Below, one piece after another: positions 46,294 to 54,984 of a stretch of DNA of 64,000 nucleotides (position 1 is its first letter; each line of letters begins with the position of its first letter). A program made the position numbers and the translations under genes. The notes below the pieces were generated by a model. It searched no databases and had not been told where the DNA came from. It saw only the letters and a program-made list of their open reading frames with translations. Origin of the DNA: CAVVZJ01 sp963752755 (GTDB taxonomy: Bacteria > Planctomycetota > Planctomycetia > Isosphaerales > Isosphaeraceae). The stretch is from contig CAVVZJ010000006.1 of assembly GCA_963752755.1 (NCBI GenBank), forward strand, positions 139,914 through 203,913, read 5' to 3'.

Positions 46294-47808
46294 TTTTACA
46301 GCAGCAGCAAATCCGCGGTGTTTCTGGTAACATCGAATCATAGGGAACTGAACACGCGAGGACCGGCCGGCCCGTCGCCCCAACACCTCATGTCGGGAGG
46401 GAGCCTCCATGACACCGGACGACGTGCGCGCCGCGGCCGAGCGACTGGTCGACTTCCACGAGCGGTTCGCCCCGCTCTTCGGTAAGGAGCAGGCTCAGGA
46501 CCATGCCTATGACTACGTCAAGGGCCTGATGGTCTGCCCCGACCGCAAGAGCGTCGAGCCGATCGCCCTCCTGGTCGGCCACGGCGATGTCTCGGGCCTC
46601 CAGAAGTTCATCAACAGCGCCCCTGGCAGTACGACGACGTCCAGGCTGAACTCCAGGCCGTCTTCGACGGCGAGCTGGTCCCCTCGGCGGCCGGGTCGCC
46701 CGCCGGCGTCGTCGGTGTCATCGACGAGTCGGCCTTCGCCAAGCAGGGCGTACACTCCGCGGGCGTGGCCCGGCAGCACAACGGCCGGCTCGGCAAGGAA
46801 GACAACTGCCAGGTCGGCGTCTTCCTCGTCGGCGTTACCCCCGCGGGGGCCGCGCTGTTGGACCACCGGCTCTACCTGCCCAAGCCCTGGTGCGAGGACA
46901 CGCCTGAGGCCCGGCGCGGCGCGGCAAGGCGCACATCCCCGAGGACGTGACCTTCCGGCCCAAGGCCCGGATCGCTGCCGAACTGGTCCGCGGGGTCGTC
47001 GTGCTCGGTCAGACGCGACTGGACTGGGTGGTCGCCGACGAGGAGTACGGCAAGGCCGGGCACTTCCACGAGGCGATGGACGAGTTGGAGCAGCGGTACG
47101 TGGTCGAGGTGCCGGTGACGACGACCGTCTGGACCGAGGACCCGGCCGGGTGCGTGCCGGCGTACGGCGGCCGGGGCCAGCCGCCGAAGTGCCCGACACG
47201 GGAGGGTGTGAAGTCCGTGGCCGCGGTAGCCGCGGGGCTGCCCGCCGAAGCCTGGCAGACCCTGAAGGTGCGCGAAGGGGCGTGCGGGCCGCTGGTGTTC
47301 GAGTTCGCGGCGGTGCGGGTGTGGGCGATGCGCGACCAGAAGCCGGGGCCACCGGTGTGGCTGCTGATCCGCCGGTCGCTGGAGGCGATCCCCGAGGTCA
47401 AGTACTACATCTCCAACGGCGGGGCCGAGACGCCCTTGAAGGTCCTGGCGTTGGTCGCCTGCACGCGCCACCGAGTGGAGGAATACTTCGGCGAGGCCAA
47501 GACGTACCTGGGGATGGCGCAGTACGAGACGCGGGCGTACGTGGGGTGGCACCATCACATGGCGCTGGTGGCGGTGGCGCACCTGTTCGTGACGTTGACG
47601 CGTCTGCGTCTGAAAAAAAGTCGAAGGGCCTGACGCTGGACCGGGCGGTGCGGCTGTTGAGGTCGGCGTTCTCCGAGGCGGAACTGACCGTGGAGAAGGC
47701 GATCGCCCTGATGGACTACCACGAGGGGCGGAACAGGATCGCCAAGGCCTCACATGACAAGGCCTGGCACGCCAGGCATGAGGGCGTGAAATACCTGCTG
47801 CTGTAAAA
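46294..47808 (+). mobile_element. IS701-family element, copy 1
   Basis: Inverted ends TTTTACAGCAGCAG (46294) and CTGCTGCTGTAAAA (to 47808) bound the element, with CTAG on both sides (46290-46293 and 47809-47812), the YTAR target duplication of IS701. Both CTAG copies were later hit by IS630-family elements. It is nearly identical to the inverted copy at 52716-54231. Confidence 0.92.
46409..47806 (+). pseudogene. IS701-family transposase, copy 1 (three frame breaks)
   Basis: Pieces in order are MTPDDVRAAAERLVDFHERF...LQKFINSAP, then WQYDDVQAELQAVFDG and VVGVIDESAFAKQGVHSAGV (first Asp), RLDWVVADEEYGK (second Asp), TRHRVEEYFGEAKTYLGM (Glu), and a last piece SKGLTLDRAVRLL...GVKYLLL. Breaks occur near 46622 (CCCC before TGG), near 46915 (one G fewer than copy 2) and at a run of seven A near 47615. 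The first and last breaks are shared with copy 2, so they predate duplication or are programmed. Confidence 0.88.
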
Positions 47809-47811
47809 CTA

Positions 47812-48828
47812 GAGCGGTTCACGATTGGGTTGCGCACAAGCCGCACGATCCGAACCAGCCCCGGATGTCCGAATCGCTGACCGTTTCCAGGGCGGTCCTC
47901 ATCGCCCCGTACACCGCCTCGGCCGTCCGACCCGCCACCGACCGCAACACGCCCTTGACCTTCGACCACAGCTTCTCGATCGGCGTCAGATCCGGGCTGT
48001 ACGGTGGCAACGGCTCCAGCGACGCCCACGCCCCGGTCCCACTCGCCTGGGCCTGACGGTCCGCGTGCGGCTTCAGGTTGTCCCAGATCACCACGTCCCC
48101 CGGACGCAACTTCGGTCCCAGGACCTGCTCGACGTAGGCCCGAAACGTCGGGGCCTCCATCGCCCCCTCGAAGGCGAAGGGGGCCACCACCCCCGAGAGC
48201 CGCAGCCCTGCGACCAGGGTCACCGAGGTCCAACGGCCGGGCACAGCTCCCTGGACCCGCGGCCCGCGGGCGCCCGCCCGTCGGTCCGGGTCATCGCCGT
48301 GTTCGCCCCGGTCTCGTCGACGAAGACCTGGGGCTCGGGGGCCACGGCGGCCATCGCCCGGCGGTACGCCCGCCGCTTCCGCCGGACCCGCGGGGTGTCG
48401 CGTTCGGCGGCCTGGAGCGACTTCTTCTTGCGGGTGATCTTCAGCTTGCGGAGGACGCGGAAGACGGCCATGCGGCCGCAGGGGACGCCCACGCGGCGGG
48501 CCCGTTCCTCCAGCGTGGCGTCGGGGTGCTCCCGGACCAGTCGGCGGAGGGTCTCCTGGCCGGTCGGATCGAGGGCCGGCGGGTGGCCGCCGCCGTGCGG
48601 CGCGGGGGCCAGCGACCCGGTCTGGCAGCGACGCGTCCGCAGTCGGGTGAGGAGGGAGACGCTGACGCGGAAGCGTCGGGCGATCTCGGCCTGGGTGCCC
48701 TCGTAGGCGTCGAGGGCCGCGGCGATGCGTTCCCGGAGGTCCAGTGAATAGGGATTCATGGCGCACCTCCTCGCAATCGACTCTCCTCATTCAGCTTACC
48801 GGATCGGCCACCCAACCGTGAACCGCTC
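47812..48828 (-). mobile_element. IS630-family element B
   Basis: Ends GAGCGGTTCACGATTGGGT (from 47812) and the complement of GAGCGGTTCACGGTTGGGT (to 48828) form inverted repeats with one mismatch. TA is duplicated at 47810-47811 and 48829-48830. The left TA is the centre of the right CTAG duplication of IS701 copy 1. Its sequence is unrelated to element A, so two different IS630 types used the two duplications. Confidence 0.88.
47819..48759 (-). pseudogene. IS630-family transposase (element B), frame break near 48240
   Basis: The first part (MNPYSLDLRERIAAALDAYE, HTH AEIARRFRVSVSLLTRLRTR, VFRVLRKLKITRKKKSLQAAERD, then VFVDETGANTAMTRTDGRAP with the first Asp) shifts frame at about 48240. It continues SVTLVAGLRLSGVVAPFAFEGAM, DVVIWDNLKPHAD and PPYSPDLTPIEKLWSKVKGVLR with the second Asp and Glu. 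Many IS630 elements express a fusion through frameshifting, so the break may be natural. Confidence 0.88.
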
Positions 48829-48885
48829 TAGCGTGGTCAGAGGCGGCAACAAGGCGGGAATCGTCCAGTTCCAGGGGGTAGCGTC

Positions 48886-49920
48886 ATGACCACGCCGTAT
48901 GAGATGAACCGCCGGGCATTCATCAGGACCACCGCCGCTGCCACTGCCACGGTGGCCGTCGCGCCGTCGGCGCGGGCCCAGGACGCGCCGGCCGACGGCC
49001 TGATCCACCGCAACGAGCGGAGCGGCATGCCCTACCGCAAGCTCGGCCGGACGAATTTCCTGTGCAGCCGCCTCGTCTTCGGCGGCGGCGCGGCGTTGAT
49101 GGGCGGGAAGGCCGTCCGGTTGCTCAACGCGGCGTTCGACGCGGGCGTGAACTTCTACGATCTCGGCTCCGACGCTTTTTACAAGGGGAGCGAGCGCGCC
49201 TTCGCCCCCTTCCTCGCGGCGCACCGCGGCAAGATCTGGGTCACGTCCAAGGCGCCGTTGCGCCCCATCGACGGCTACGAACCGGGCAAGCCGTTGACCG
49301 CCGAGCAAGGCAAGTTCCTGGCCGACTACTGGACGAGGCTGCTCGATGCGAGCCTCGCCGATCTGGGCACCGACTACGTGGACGCCTATTACCTCATGGG
49401 CGTCGGCGAACCGGAGGTCGTCCGTTGCGAGCAGCTGCACGAGGCCTTCCTCAAGGCGAAACGGGCCGGGAAGGTGGGCCACTGGGGCGTGAGTACCCAC
49501 AAGCGGGCGCAGCAAGTGCTCGAGGCCATCATTGAGACGGACTGGTACGACCTCGCCATGATCGCCATCACCCCCGCCGGTTGGTACGACTGGGATTCGA
49601 AGAGTCTCCTTCCCGGCACGCCGGCGATGGTCGACCTCCAGCCCACGCTGCAGCGTGCCCAGGACGCCGGCATCGGTCTCGTCGGCATGAAGGCGGCCCG
49701 CTACCTGTCGTCCCGCGGCGGTGAGGGGGTGGAGAACGCCTTCGACGGGCACTACAGCGACAAGGTCATGCAATCGGGGCTCTCGCCCTGGCAACGGTCC
49801 TACGCATTTGTCCTCGCCCACGGCGTCGACGTGGTCAATTCCGACATGCAGAACTTCGCCCATTTCAAAGAGAACCTCGCCGCCGTTCAGCGCTCGGCGG
49901 AGCTCTTCGTCAGGGCTTGA
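48886..49920 (+). CDS. Tat-exported aldo/keto reductase
   Basis: The 344-residue intact protein starts with a twin-arginine signal (MNRRAFIRTTAAATATVAVAP). The barrel shows MPYRKLGRTNFLCSRLVFGGG, GVNFYDLGSDAFYKGSERAF (the region of the catalytic Asp and Tyr), VTSKAP (the Lys), YVDAYYLMGVGEPE (where His is usual, LMG here) and KVGHWGVSTHKRAQQV. The canonical catalytic His is replaced, so it may be a divergent or non-catalytic member. It acts outside the cytoplasm. Upstream is only the IS cluster, and a hairpin follows. Confidence 0.88.
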   Translation: MTTPYEMNRRAFIRTTAAATATVAVAPSARAQDAPADGLIHRNERSGMPYRKLGRTNFLCSRLVFGGGAALMGGKAVRLLNAAFDAGVNFYDLGSDAFYKGSERAFAPFLAAHRGKIWVTSKAPLRPIDGYEPGKPLTAEQGKFLADYWTRLLDASLADLGTDYVDAYYLMGVGEPEVVRCEQLHEAFLKAKRAGKVGHWGVSTHKRAQQVLEAIIETDWYDLAMIAITPAGWYDWDSKSLLPGTPAMVDLQPTLQRAQDAGIGLVGMKAARYLSSRGGEGVENAFDGHYSDKVMQSGLSPWQRSYAFVLAHGVDVVNSDMQNFAHFKENLAAVQRSAELFVRA

Positions 49921-49948
49921 TGGACGCCGACCGTTCTTTGACCGCCGA

Positions 49949-49974
49949 GCCGCCGGAGGATACCCTCCGGCGGC
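49949..49974 (+). terminator. Perfect 11-bp GC hairpin after the aldo/keto reductase
   Basis: Arms GCCGCCGGAGG and CCTCCGGCGGC surround ATAC, 28 bases after the stop codon. There is no T-run, so strength is uncertain. Confidence 0.5.
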
Positions 49975-50116
49975 GGCGCTGGGCGCACCATTCACCGGGC
50001 CGATATGGCTTCGATGCGGGCGAACGGTCTGCCGATGATGCCGGAGGAACTGGAGGTTGGCGCCGATCCGCGGGGATTGGCCAACCTCTTGGCCTGTCGA
50101 CCGACGCCGCGCCAGG

Positions 50117-51073
50117 TCATTTCGCGATCCTGAGTCCTTTGAGCAGGAAGGTCATGGCCTTGACGGCCGCGTCGCGGCCCCTGACCGCCGTGACGCCGGC
50201 GACGACGTTGCCGACCCGACAGGCGCCGTCGAAGTCGCCGCCGCCCATGTCGGCGAATAGGACCGACGTCCCCTCGATCTTGGCCGGTTCGGCCATGTCG
50301 CCGAATTCTTCGAGGTGGGCCTTGTACTTGGCCAGGACTCCTGCGGCGTCATCGGCCGATTTGCAACGCGCGACGAAGGCGGTGAACTCGGCCTCGCCGT
50401 CGCGGTATCGGGCCGTGAACGCGTTGGTCAGGAAGTCGAGCCCCAGGGCATCGACCATGAGGTATTGGACCGTATCGTCGATCCGATTCTTCGCCGGGAG
50501 CATGGCGAGACCCCAGAGCTCCGCCGCTTCGCCTTCCAGGCGATTCGCCAGCGTATCGGCCAAGGCCGATGCCGCTTTCTGGACCTGCCCGTCCGGCCCC
50601 GACGTCAGGATCGACGCATAGTATTGGCCTTTCCTGAAGAAGAAATCGGCCCCGGTGCGGTGGCCGCCGTCGCCGGTTGCGATGGGCTTGCTGCCGGGCG
50701 ATCGCTCGACCGAATAGACGCCGAAGGCGCCGAGGGGGGTGGTCATGTCGTAGAGGAAGATGTCGATGAATTTGGACGGGTCGTCCGCTTTGGAGAAGGT
50801 GACGAAGGCCATGCCGGTCACGTCGTAGGAGTGGAACAGTTCGGACCGGCCGTTGATCTTCTCGTACAAGTTGGCTTCGGTGTAGCGTTCAACACGGCGC
50901 TTTTTCGTGAAGCCTTCGGGCGTGAGACCCTCGAGTGCCCGGGCGATGGTCTCCGTCTTGGCCTTCATTTCGGGCGTGATCCGGGTGGGGTCGTCCTTGA
51001 CGGGGCCGACGGAGTCCTGGGCGGCGACGAAGATGGGGAATACAAGCGGGATCGCGGCCAGCAATCGGTTCAT
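50117..51073 (-). CDS. DUF6599-like secreted protein
   Basis: The 318-residue intact protein begins MNRLLAAIPLVFPIFVAAQD, a signal peptide. The mature part has RYTEANLYEKINGRSELFHSYDVTGMAFVTFSKADD, FIDIFLYDMTTPLGAFGVYSVERSPGSK and GADFFFRKGQYYASILTSG, matching the DUF6599 pattern found in planctomycetes and acidobacteria. The C-terminus ends VKAMTFLLKGLRIAK. Function is unknown. It converges on the aldo/keto reductase. Confidence 0.8.
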   Translation of the reverse strand: MNRLLAAIPLVFPIFVAAQDSVGPVKDDPTRITPEMKAKTETIARALEGLTPEGFTKKRRVERYTEANLYEKINGRSELFHSYDVTGMAFVTFSKADDPSKFIDIFLYDMTTPLGAFGVYSVERSPGSKPIATGDGGHRTGADFFFRKGQYYASILTSGPDGQVQKAASALADTLANRLEGEAAELWGLAMLPAKNRIDDTVQYLMVDALGLDFLTNAFTARYRDGEAEFTAFVARCKSADDAAGVLAKYKAHLEEFGDMAEPAKIEGTSVLFADMGGGDFDGACRVGNVVAGVTAVRGRDAAVKAMTFLLKGLRIAK

Positions 51074-51454
51074 CGGATACTCCGTTTTCGGGTCCAAGCT
51101 CCAGAGTATGGGAGAGCCGCCCCGAAAGGCCAGACATTCACGGCGGTCCGCACGAGGGATTGGGTTCCGTCCACCTCGCTCCCGGCGGCGATGTCCCCGC
51201 GAACTCCTTGTGCGAGTCCCAAGGATGCGGATACTGGTCGTCCGGTTCAAAGCCGGGGTCTCTGCGCACCTCGAAGTGGTCGGCCGGAGTTGGCGCGGAT
51301 GAACTCCCTCGGCGTTTCGGACCGACGCAGCGAACATCCTGTATTTTCGAACCCTCGACCACACCAGCAGGGAACGATGTCGCGACGAGGTGAATCATTT
51401 TGCACGCGATCCTGTACGAACTCGACTCGGGCTACCGGCGGCGGCCTAGACAGG
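51074..51454. other. Intergenic stretch up to the ISAs1 element
   Basis: It holds the short dispersed repeat GGCGTTTCGGACCGACGC (51310-51328) and, at its right end, CCTAGACAGG (51445-51454), the left target duplication of ISAs1. No gene is recognised. Confidence 0.5.
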
Positions 51455-52710
51455 CAGGGCCGCCGCATCAAGATAGCGATCTGACGTAGCTTGGAGGAAG
51501 TTCGTCGGCGTACAACGGGGGCTCACCACGAGTGTCATCTCCCGACCCCGATGGACGCGATCATGCCCAGCGACGGACCCGCCGCCTTCCACGACCACTT
51601 CCGAGACCTCACCGATCCCCGCGTCGAGCGGACCCGCAAGCACCCCCTGATCAACATCGCCTTCATCGCCGTCTGCGGCGTCCTCTCCGGGGCCGACTCC
51701 TTCGCCGCCATCCACGAGTTCGGCATCGACCGCCGGACCTGGCTGGCCCGCGTCCTCGACCTCAGCCCCGGCATCCCCTCCGAGGACACCATCCGCCGCG
51801 TCCTGGCCCGGCTCGACCCGGCGGCCTTCGAGAAGGCCCTGTTGGGTTGGATGCAGGCCGTGCAGGAGGTCACCGCCAAGCGGTTGGTCGCCATCGACGG
51901 CAAGACCTTGGGGGGCTCCTACAACCGGCAGGACGGCAAGGCGGCGATCCACATGGTCTCGGCCTGGGCGACCGAGAACAAGCTGTCGCTGGGCCAGGTG
52001 GTCGTGGACGAGAAGTCCAACGAGATCACGGCGATCCCCGAGTTACTGGGGTTGCTGGAACTCTCCGGAGCGGTGGTGACGATCGACGCCATGGGCTGCC
52101 AGAAGGCGATCGCTGCGAAGGTTCGGGAACGCGGCGGCGACGACGTGTTGGCCGTCAAGGAGAACCAGCCGACGCTCTAGGCTCAGGTCCGCGAGGCCAT
52201 CGACGAGGGCCTGGAGCAGGATGCCGAGCGGATCGATGAGCATCGGACCGACGAGAAGGGGCACGGTCGTCGGGAGGTCCGCACCTCTGCGGTCTTCCCA
52301 GCCCCGGAGGGGGTCGATCCGGAGGGCCTGTGGCAGGACCTGTGTGCCGTGGGCGTGACGTTCTCGGAGCCAACGGATTCCCGGGGGCGAACCAGCCTGG
52401 AGGGGCGGTACTACATCCTGAGCCGGGGGTTGTCGGCGAAGGAGTTCGCCGAGGCCGTGCGGGGCCATTGGAGTATCGAGAATCAACTGCATTGGCAACT
52501 GGATGTGAGCTTCCGGGAGGATGAGTCTCGGGTGCGAACGGGCCACGCGGCGGCGAACGTGAGTGTGATCCGGCGGTTCGCCCTTGGTTTACTGAAGCGT
52601 GAGAGCGGGTGCCGACGTGGGATCGGGACCAAGCGGCTGAAGGGTGCCTTGAGTGAGGAGTACCGGGAGAAAGTCCTGTTCAAGACATGAGATAAGATGC
52701 CGTTTCCCTG
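51455..52710 (+). mobile_element. ISAs1-family element
   Basis: The ends begin CAGGGCCGCCGCAT (51455-51468) and, inverted, CAGGGAAACGGCAT (52697-52710). The target duplication CCTAGACAGG is intact on the left (51445-51454). On the right it is split by IS701 copy 2 into CCTAG and CTAGACAGG. The order of events is therefore ISAs1 first, IS701 second. Confidence 0.85.
51551..52690 (+). pseudogene. ISAs1-family transposase with an in-frame amber codon
   Basis: The frame gives DHFRDLTDPRVERTRKHPL, IAVCGVLSGADSFAAIHEFG, KRLVAIDGKTLGGSYN (first Asp), VVTIDAMGCQKAIAAKV (second Asp) and VLAVKENQPTL, then TAG at 52178-52180. The same frame continues AQVREAIDEGLEQD, SAKEFAEAVRGHWSIENQLHWQLDVSFREDESR (Glu) and AANVSVIRRFALGLLK to the normal stop. 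Only one nonsense codon, probably CAG to TAG, breaks the gene. Confidence 0.92.
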
Positions 52711-52715
52711 CCTAG

Positions 52716-54231
52716 TTTTACAGCAGCAGGTATTTCACGCCCTCGTGCCTGGCGTGCCAGGCCTTGTCATGTGAGGCCTTGGCGATCCTGTTCCGCCCCT
52801 CGTGGTAGTCCATCAGGGCGATCGCCTTCTCCACGGTCAGTTCCGCCTCGGAGAACGCCGACCTCAACAGCCGCACCGCCCGGTCCAGCGTCAGGCCCTT
52901 CGACTTTTTTTCAGACGCAGACGCGTCAACGTCACGAACAGGTGCGCCACCGCCACCAGCGCCATGTGATGGTGCCACCCCACGTACGCCCGCGTCTCGT
53001 ACTGCGCCATCCCCAGGTACGTCTTGGCCTCGCCGAAGTATTCCTCCACTCGGTGGCGCGTGCAGGCGACCAACGCCAGGACCTTCAAGGGCGTCTCGGC
53101 CCCGCCGTTGGAGATGTAGTACTTGACCTCGGGGATCGCCTCCAGCGACCGGCGGATCAGCAGCCACACCGGTGGCCCCGGCTTCTGGTCGCGCATCGCC
53201 CACACCCGCACCGCCGCGAACTCGAACACCAGCGGCCCGCACGCCCCTTCGCGCACCTTCAGGGTCTGCCAGGCTTCGGCGGGCAGCCCCGCGGCTACCG
53301 CGGCCACGGACTTCACACCCTCCCGTGTCGGGCGCTTCGGCGGCTGGCCCCGGCCGCCGTACGCCGGCACGCACCCGGCCGGGTCCTCGGTCCAGACGGT
53401 CGTCGTCACCGGCACCTCGACCACGTACCGCTGCTCCAACTCGTCCATCGCCTCGTGGAAGTGCCCGGCCTTGCCGTACTCCTCGTCGGCGACCACCCAG
53501 TCCAGTCGCGTCTGACCGAGCACGACGACCCCGCGGACCAGTTCGGCAGCGATCCGGGCCTTGGGCCGGAAGGTCACGTCCTCGGGGATGTGCGCCTTGC
53601 CGCGCCGCGCCCGGGCCTCAGGCGTGTCCTCGCACCAGGGCTTGGGCAGGTAGAGCCGGTGGTCCAACAGCGCGGCCCCCGCGGGGGTAACGCCGACGAG
53701 GAAGACGCCGACCTGGCAGTTGTCTTCCTTGCCGAGCCGGCCGTTGTGCTGCCGGGCCACGCCCGCGGAGTGTACGCCCTGCTTGGCGAAGGCCGACTCG
53801 TCGATGACACCGACGACGCCGGCGGGCGACCCGGCCGCCGAGGGGACCAGCTCGCCGTCGAAGACGGCCTGGAGTTCAGCCTGGACGTCGTCGTACTGCC
53901 AGGGGCGCTGTTGATGAACTTCTGGAGGCCCGAGACATCGCCGTGGCCGACCAGGAGGGCGATCGGCTCGACGCTCTTGCGGTCGGGGCAGACCATCAGG
54001 CCCTTGACGTAGTCATAGGCATGGTCCTGAGCCTGCTCCTTACCGAAGAGCGGGGCGAACCGCTCGTGGAAGTCGACCAGTCGCTCGGCCGCGGCGCGCA
54101 CGTCGTCCGGTGTCATGGAGGCTCCCTCCCGACATGAGGTGTTGGGGCGACGGGCCGGCCGGTCCTCGCGTGTTCAGTTCCCTATGATTCGATGTTACCA
54201 GAAACACCGCGGATTTGCTGCTGCTGTAAAA
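52716..54231 (-). mobile_element. IS701-family element, copy 2
   Basis: This is an inverted near-identical copy of 46294-47808, flanked by CTAG at 52712-52715 and 54232-54235. The target was the CTAG inside the right target duplication of ISAs1. It is one base longer than copy 1 (a GGG/GG difference) and has at least one substitution in the transposase gene. Confidence 0.92.
52718..54116 (-). pseudogene. IS701-family transposase, copy 2 (two frame breaks)
   Basis: The order of motifs equals copy 1: MTPDDVRAAAERLVDFHERF, VVGVIDESAFAKQG, DWVVADEEYGK, TRHRVEEYFGEAKTYLGM and the tail GVKYLLL. From MARQHNGRLGKEDNC to LKKSRRA the frame is continuous, unlike copy 1. The breaks near 53905 and at the A7 run (complement, about 52910) are shared. 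Length as assembled is close to complete IS701 transposases. Confidence 0.88.
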
Positions 54232-54235
54232 CTAG

Positions 54236-54984
54236 ACAGGAGGCCGGGAATGCTAGAAGTCGCTCCTGAAAGCCCATCGCAGTGAGCGAGAATCGGCAAA
54301 GTTGTCTGGCGAGATAAGACGTTCTATGTTCCCAGGGAAGACGCTCCGGTGAAGCGATCCTACCGGCTGCGTCGAGGAGACACCAATCTTTACGACGACT
54401 TCGCCAGGATCACATGCTCCGAATCGTACAGCCGATCGACCACTTGCCTGGTTCCGGAACTGATCCGTGATTTCATTCGACGAATGGGTTTCTTCGGCAG
54501 TGTCCTATGCCCATCGATGTCGGATGAATCCATCGCCCGTGCGGGCGATTGGCCAGGGATTCTGCACGATCATGCACGGCTTCAGCATACGAATCAACGA
54601 CACTCGCGGTCTCGACCGGACGATGCCGTTCAGCCACAAAGGTTCTCTCCGTAAGTGCTGGGCAACGGGACCTGGGTGAAGCTGCCCGAACGTCAGCCCG
54701 CGCTTCGACCCGTCGATCGGCGAGAGGTCTCGGGACCTACCGTCGAATCCTCGCGGCGATTCCGAGCGAAACAAGAAGCCACGCCGATTGAGGGGCGTTT
54801 CACGTCAGCACGGTTGAGCGCCCGGCACTGAGGCGGGCGGCATGGACGACGACGTCATCCGGGCGGCGGCTGGACTAATAAAACTTATGATATTGATTAA
54901 TATTTTATTTGGTCTTTCGAATGCGGCCGCGAACGAGGGCATCGGTCCGGCGCGTTTGAGTTCCTCCTCCGGAGATCCAGCGCC
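54236..54984. other. Intergenic region with an AT-rich block before the giant surface protein
   Basis: No gene is recognised in the first 600 bases. At about 54876-54917 a run such as AATAAAACTTATGATATTG followed by ATTAATATTTTATTTGG is strikingly AT-rich for this genome. It lies about 70 bases before the ATG at 54985, fitting a strong promoter or UP-like element. Confidence 0.55.

Noticed and set aside
47610..47625. A7 run in IS701 as a classical -1 slippery heptamer
   Set aside because: The zero-frame phase gives AAA AAA AGT, not A AAA AAG, so the standard two-tRNA slippage model does not apply. Transcriptional slippage remains possible.
54349..54791. Short open frames between IS701 copy 2 and the giant gene
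   Set aside because: No motif, no good start signal and unusual composition; treated as intergenic.
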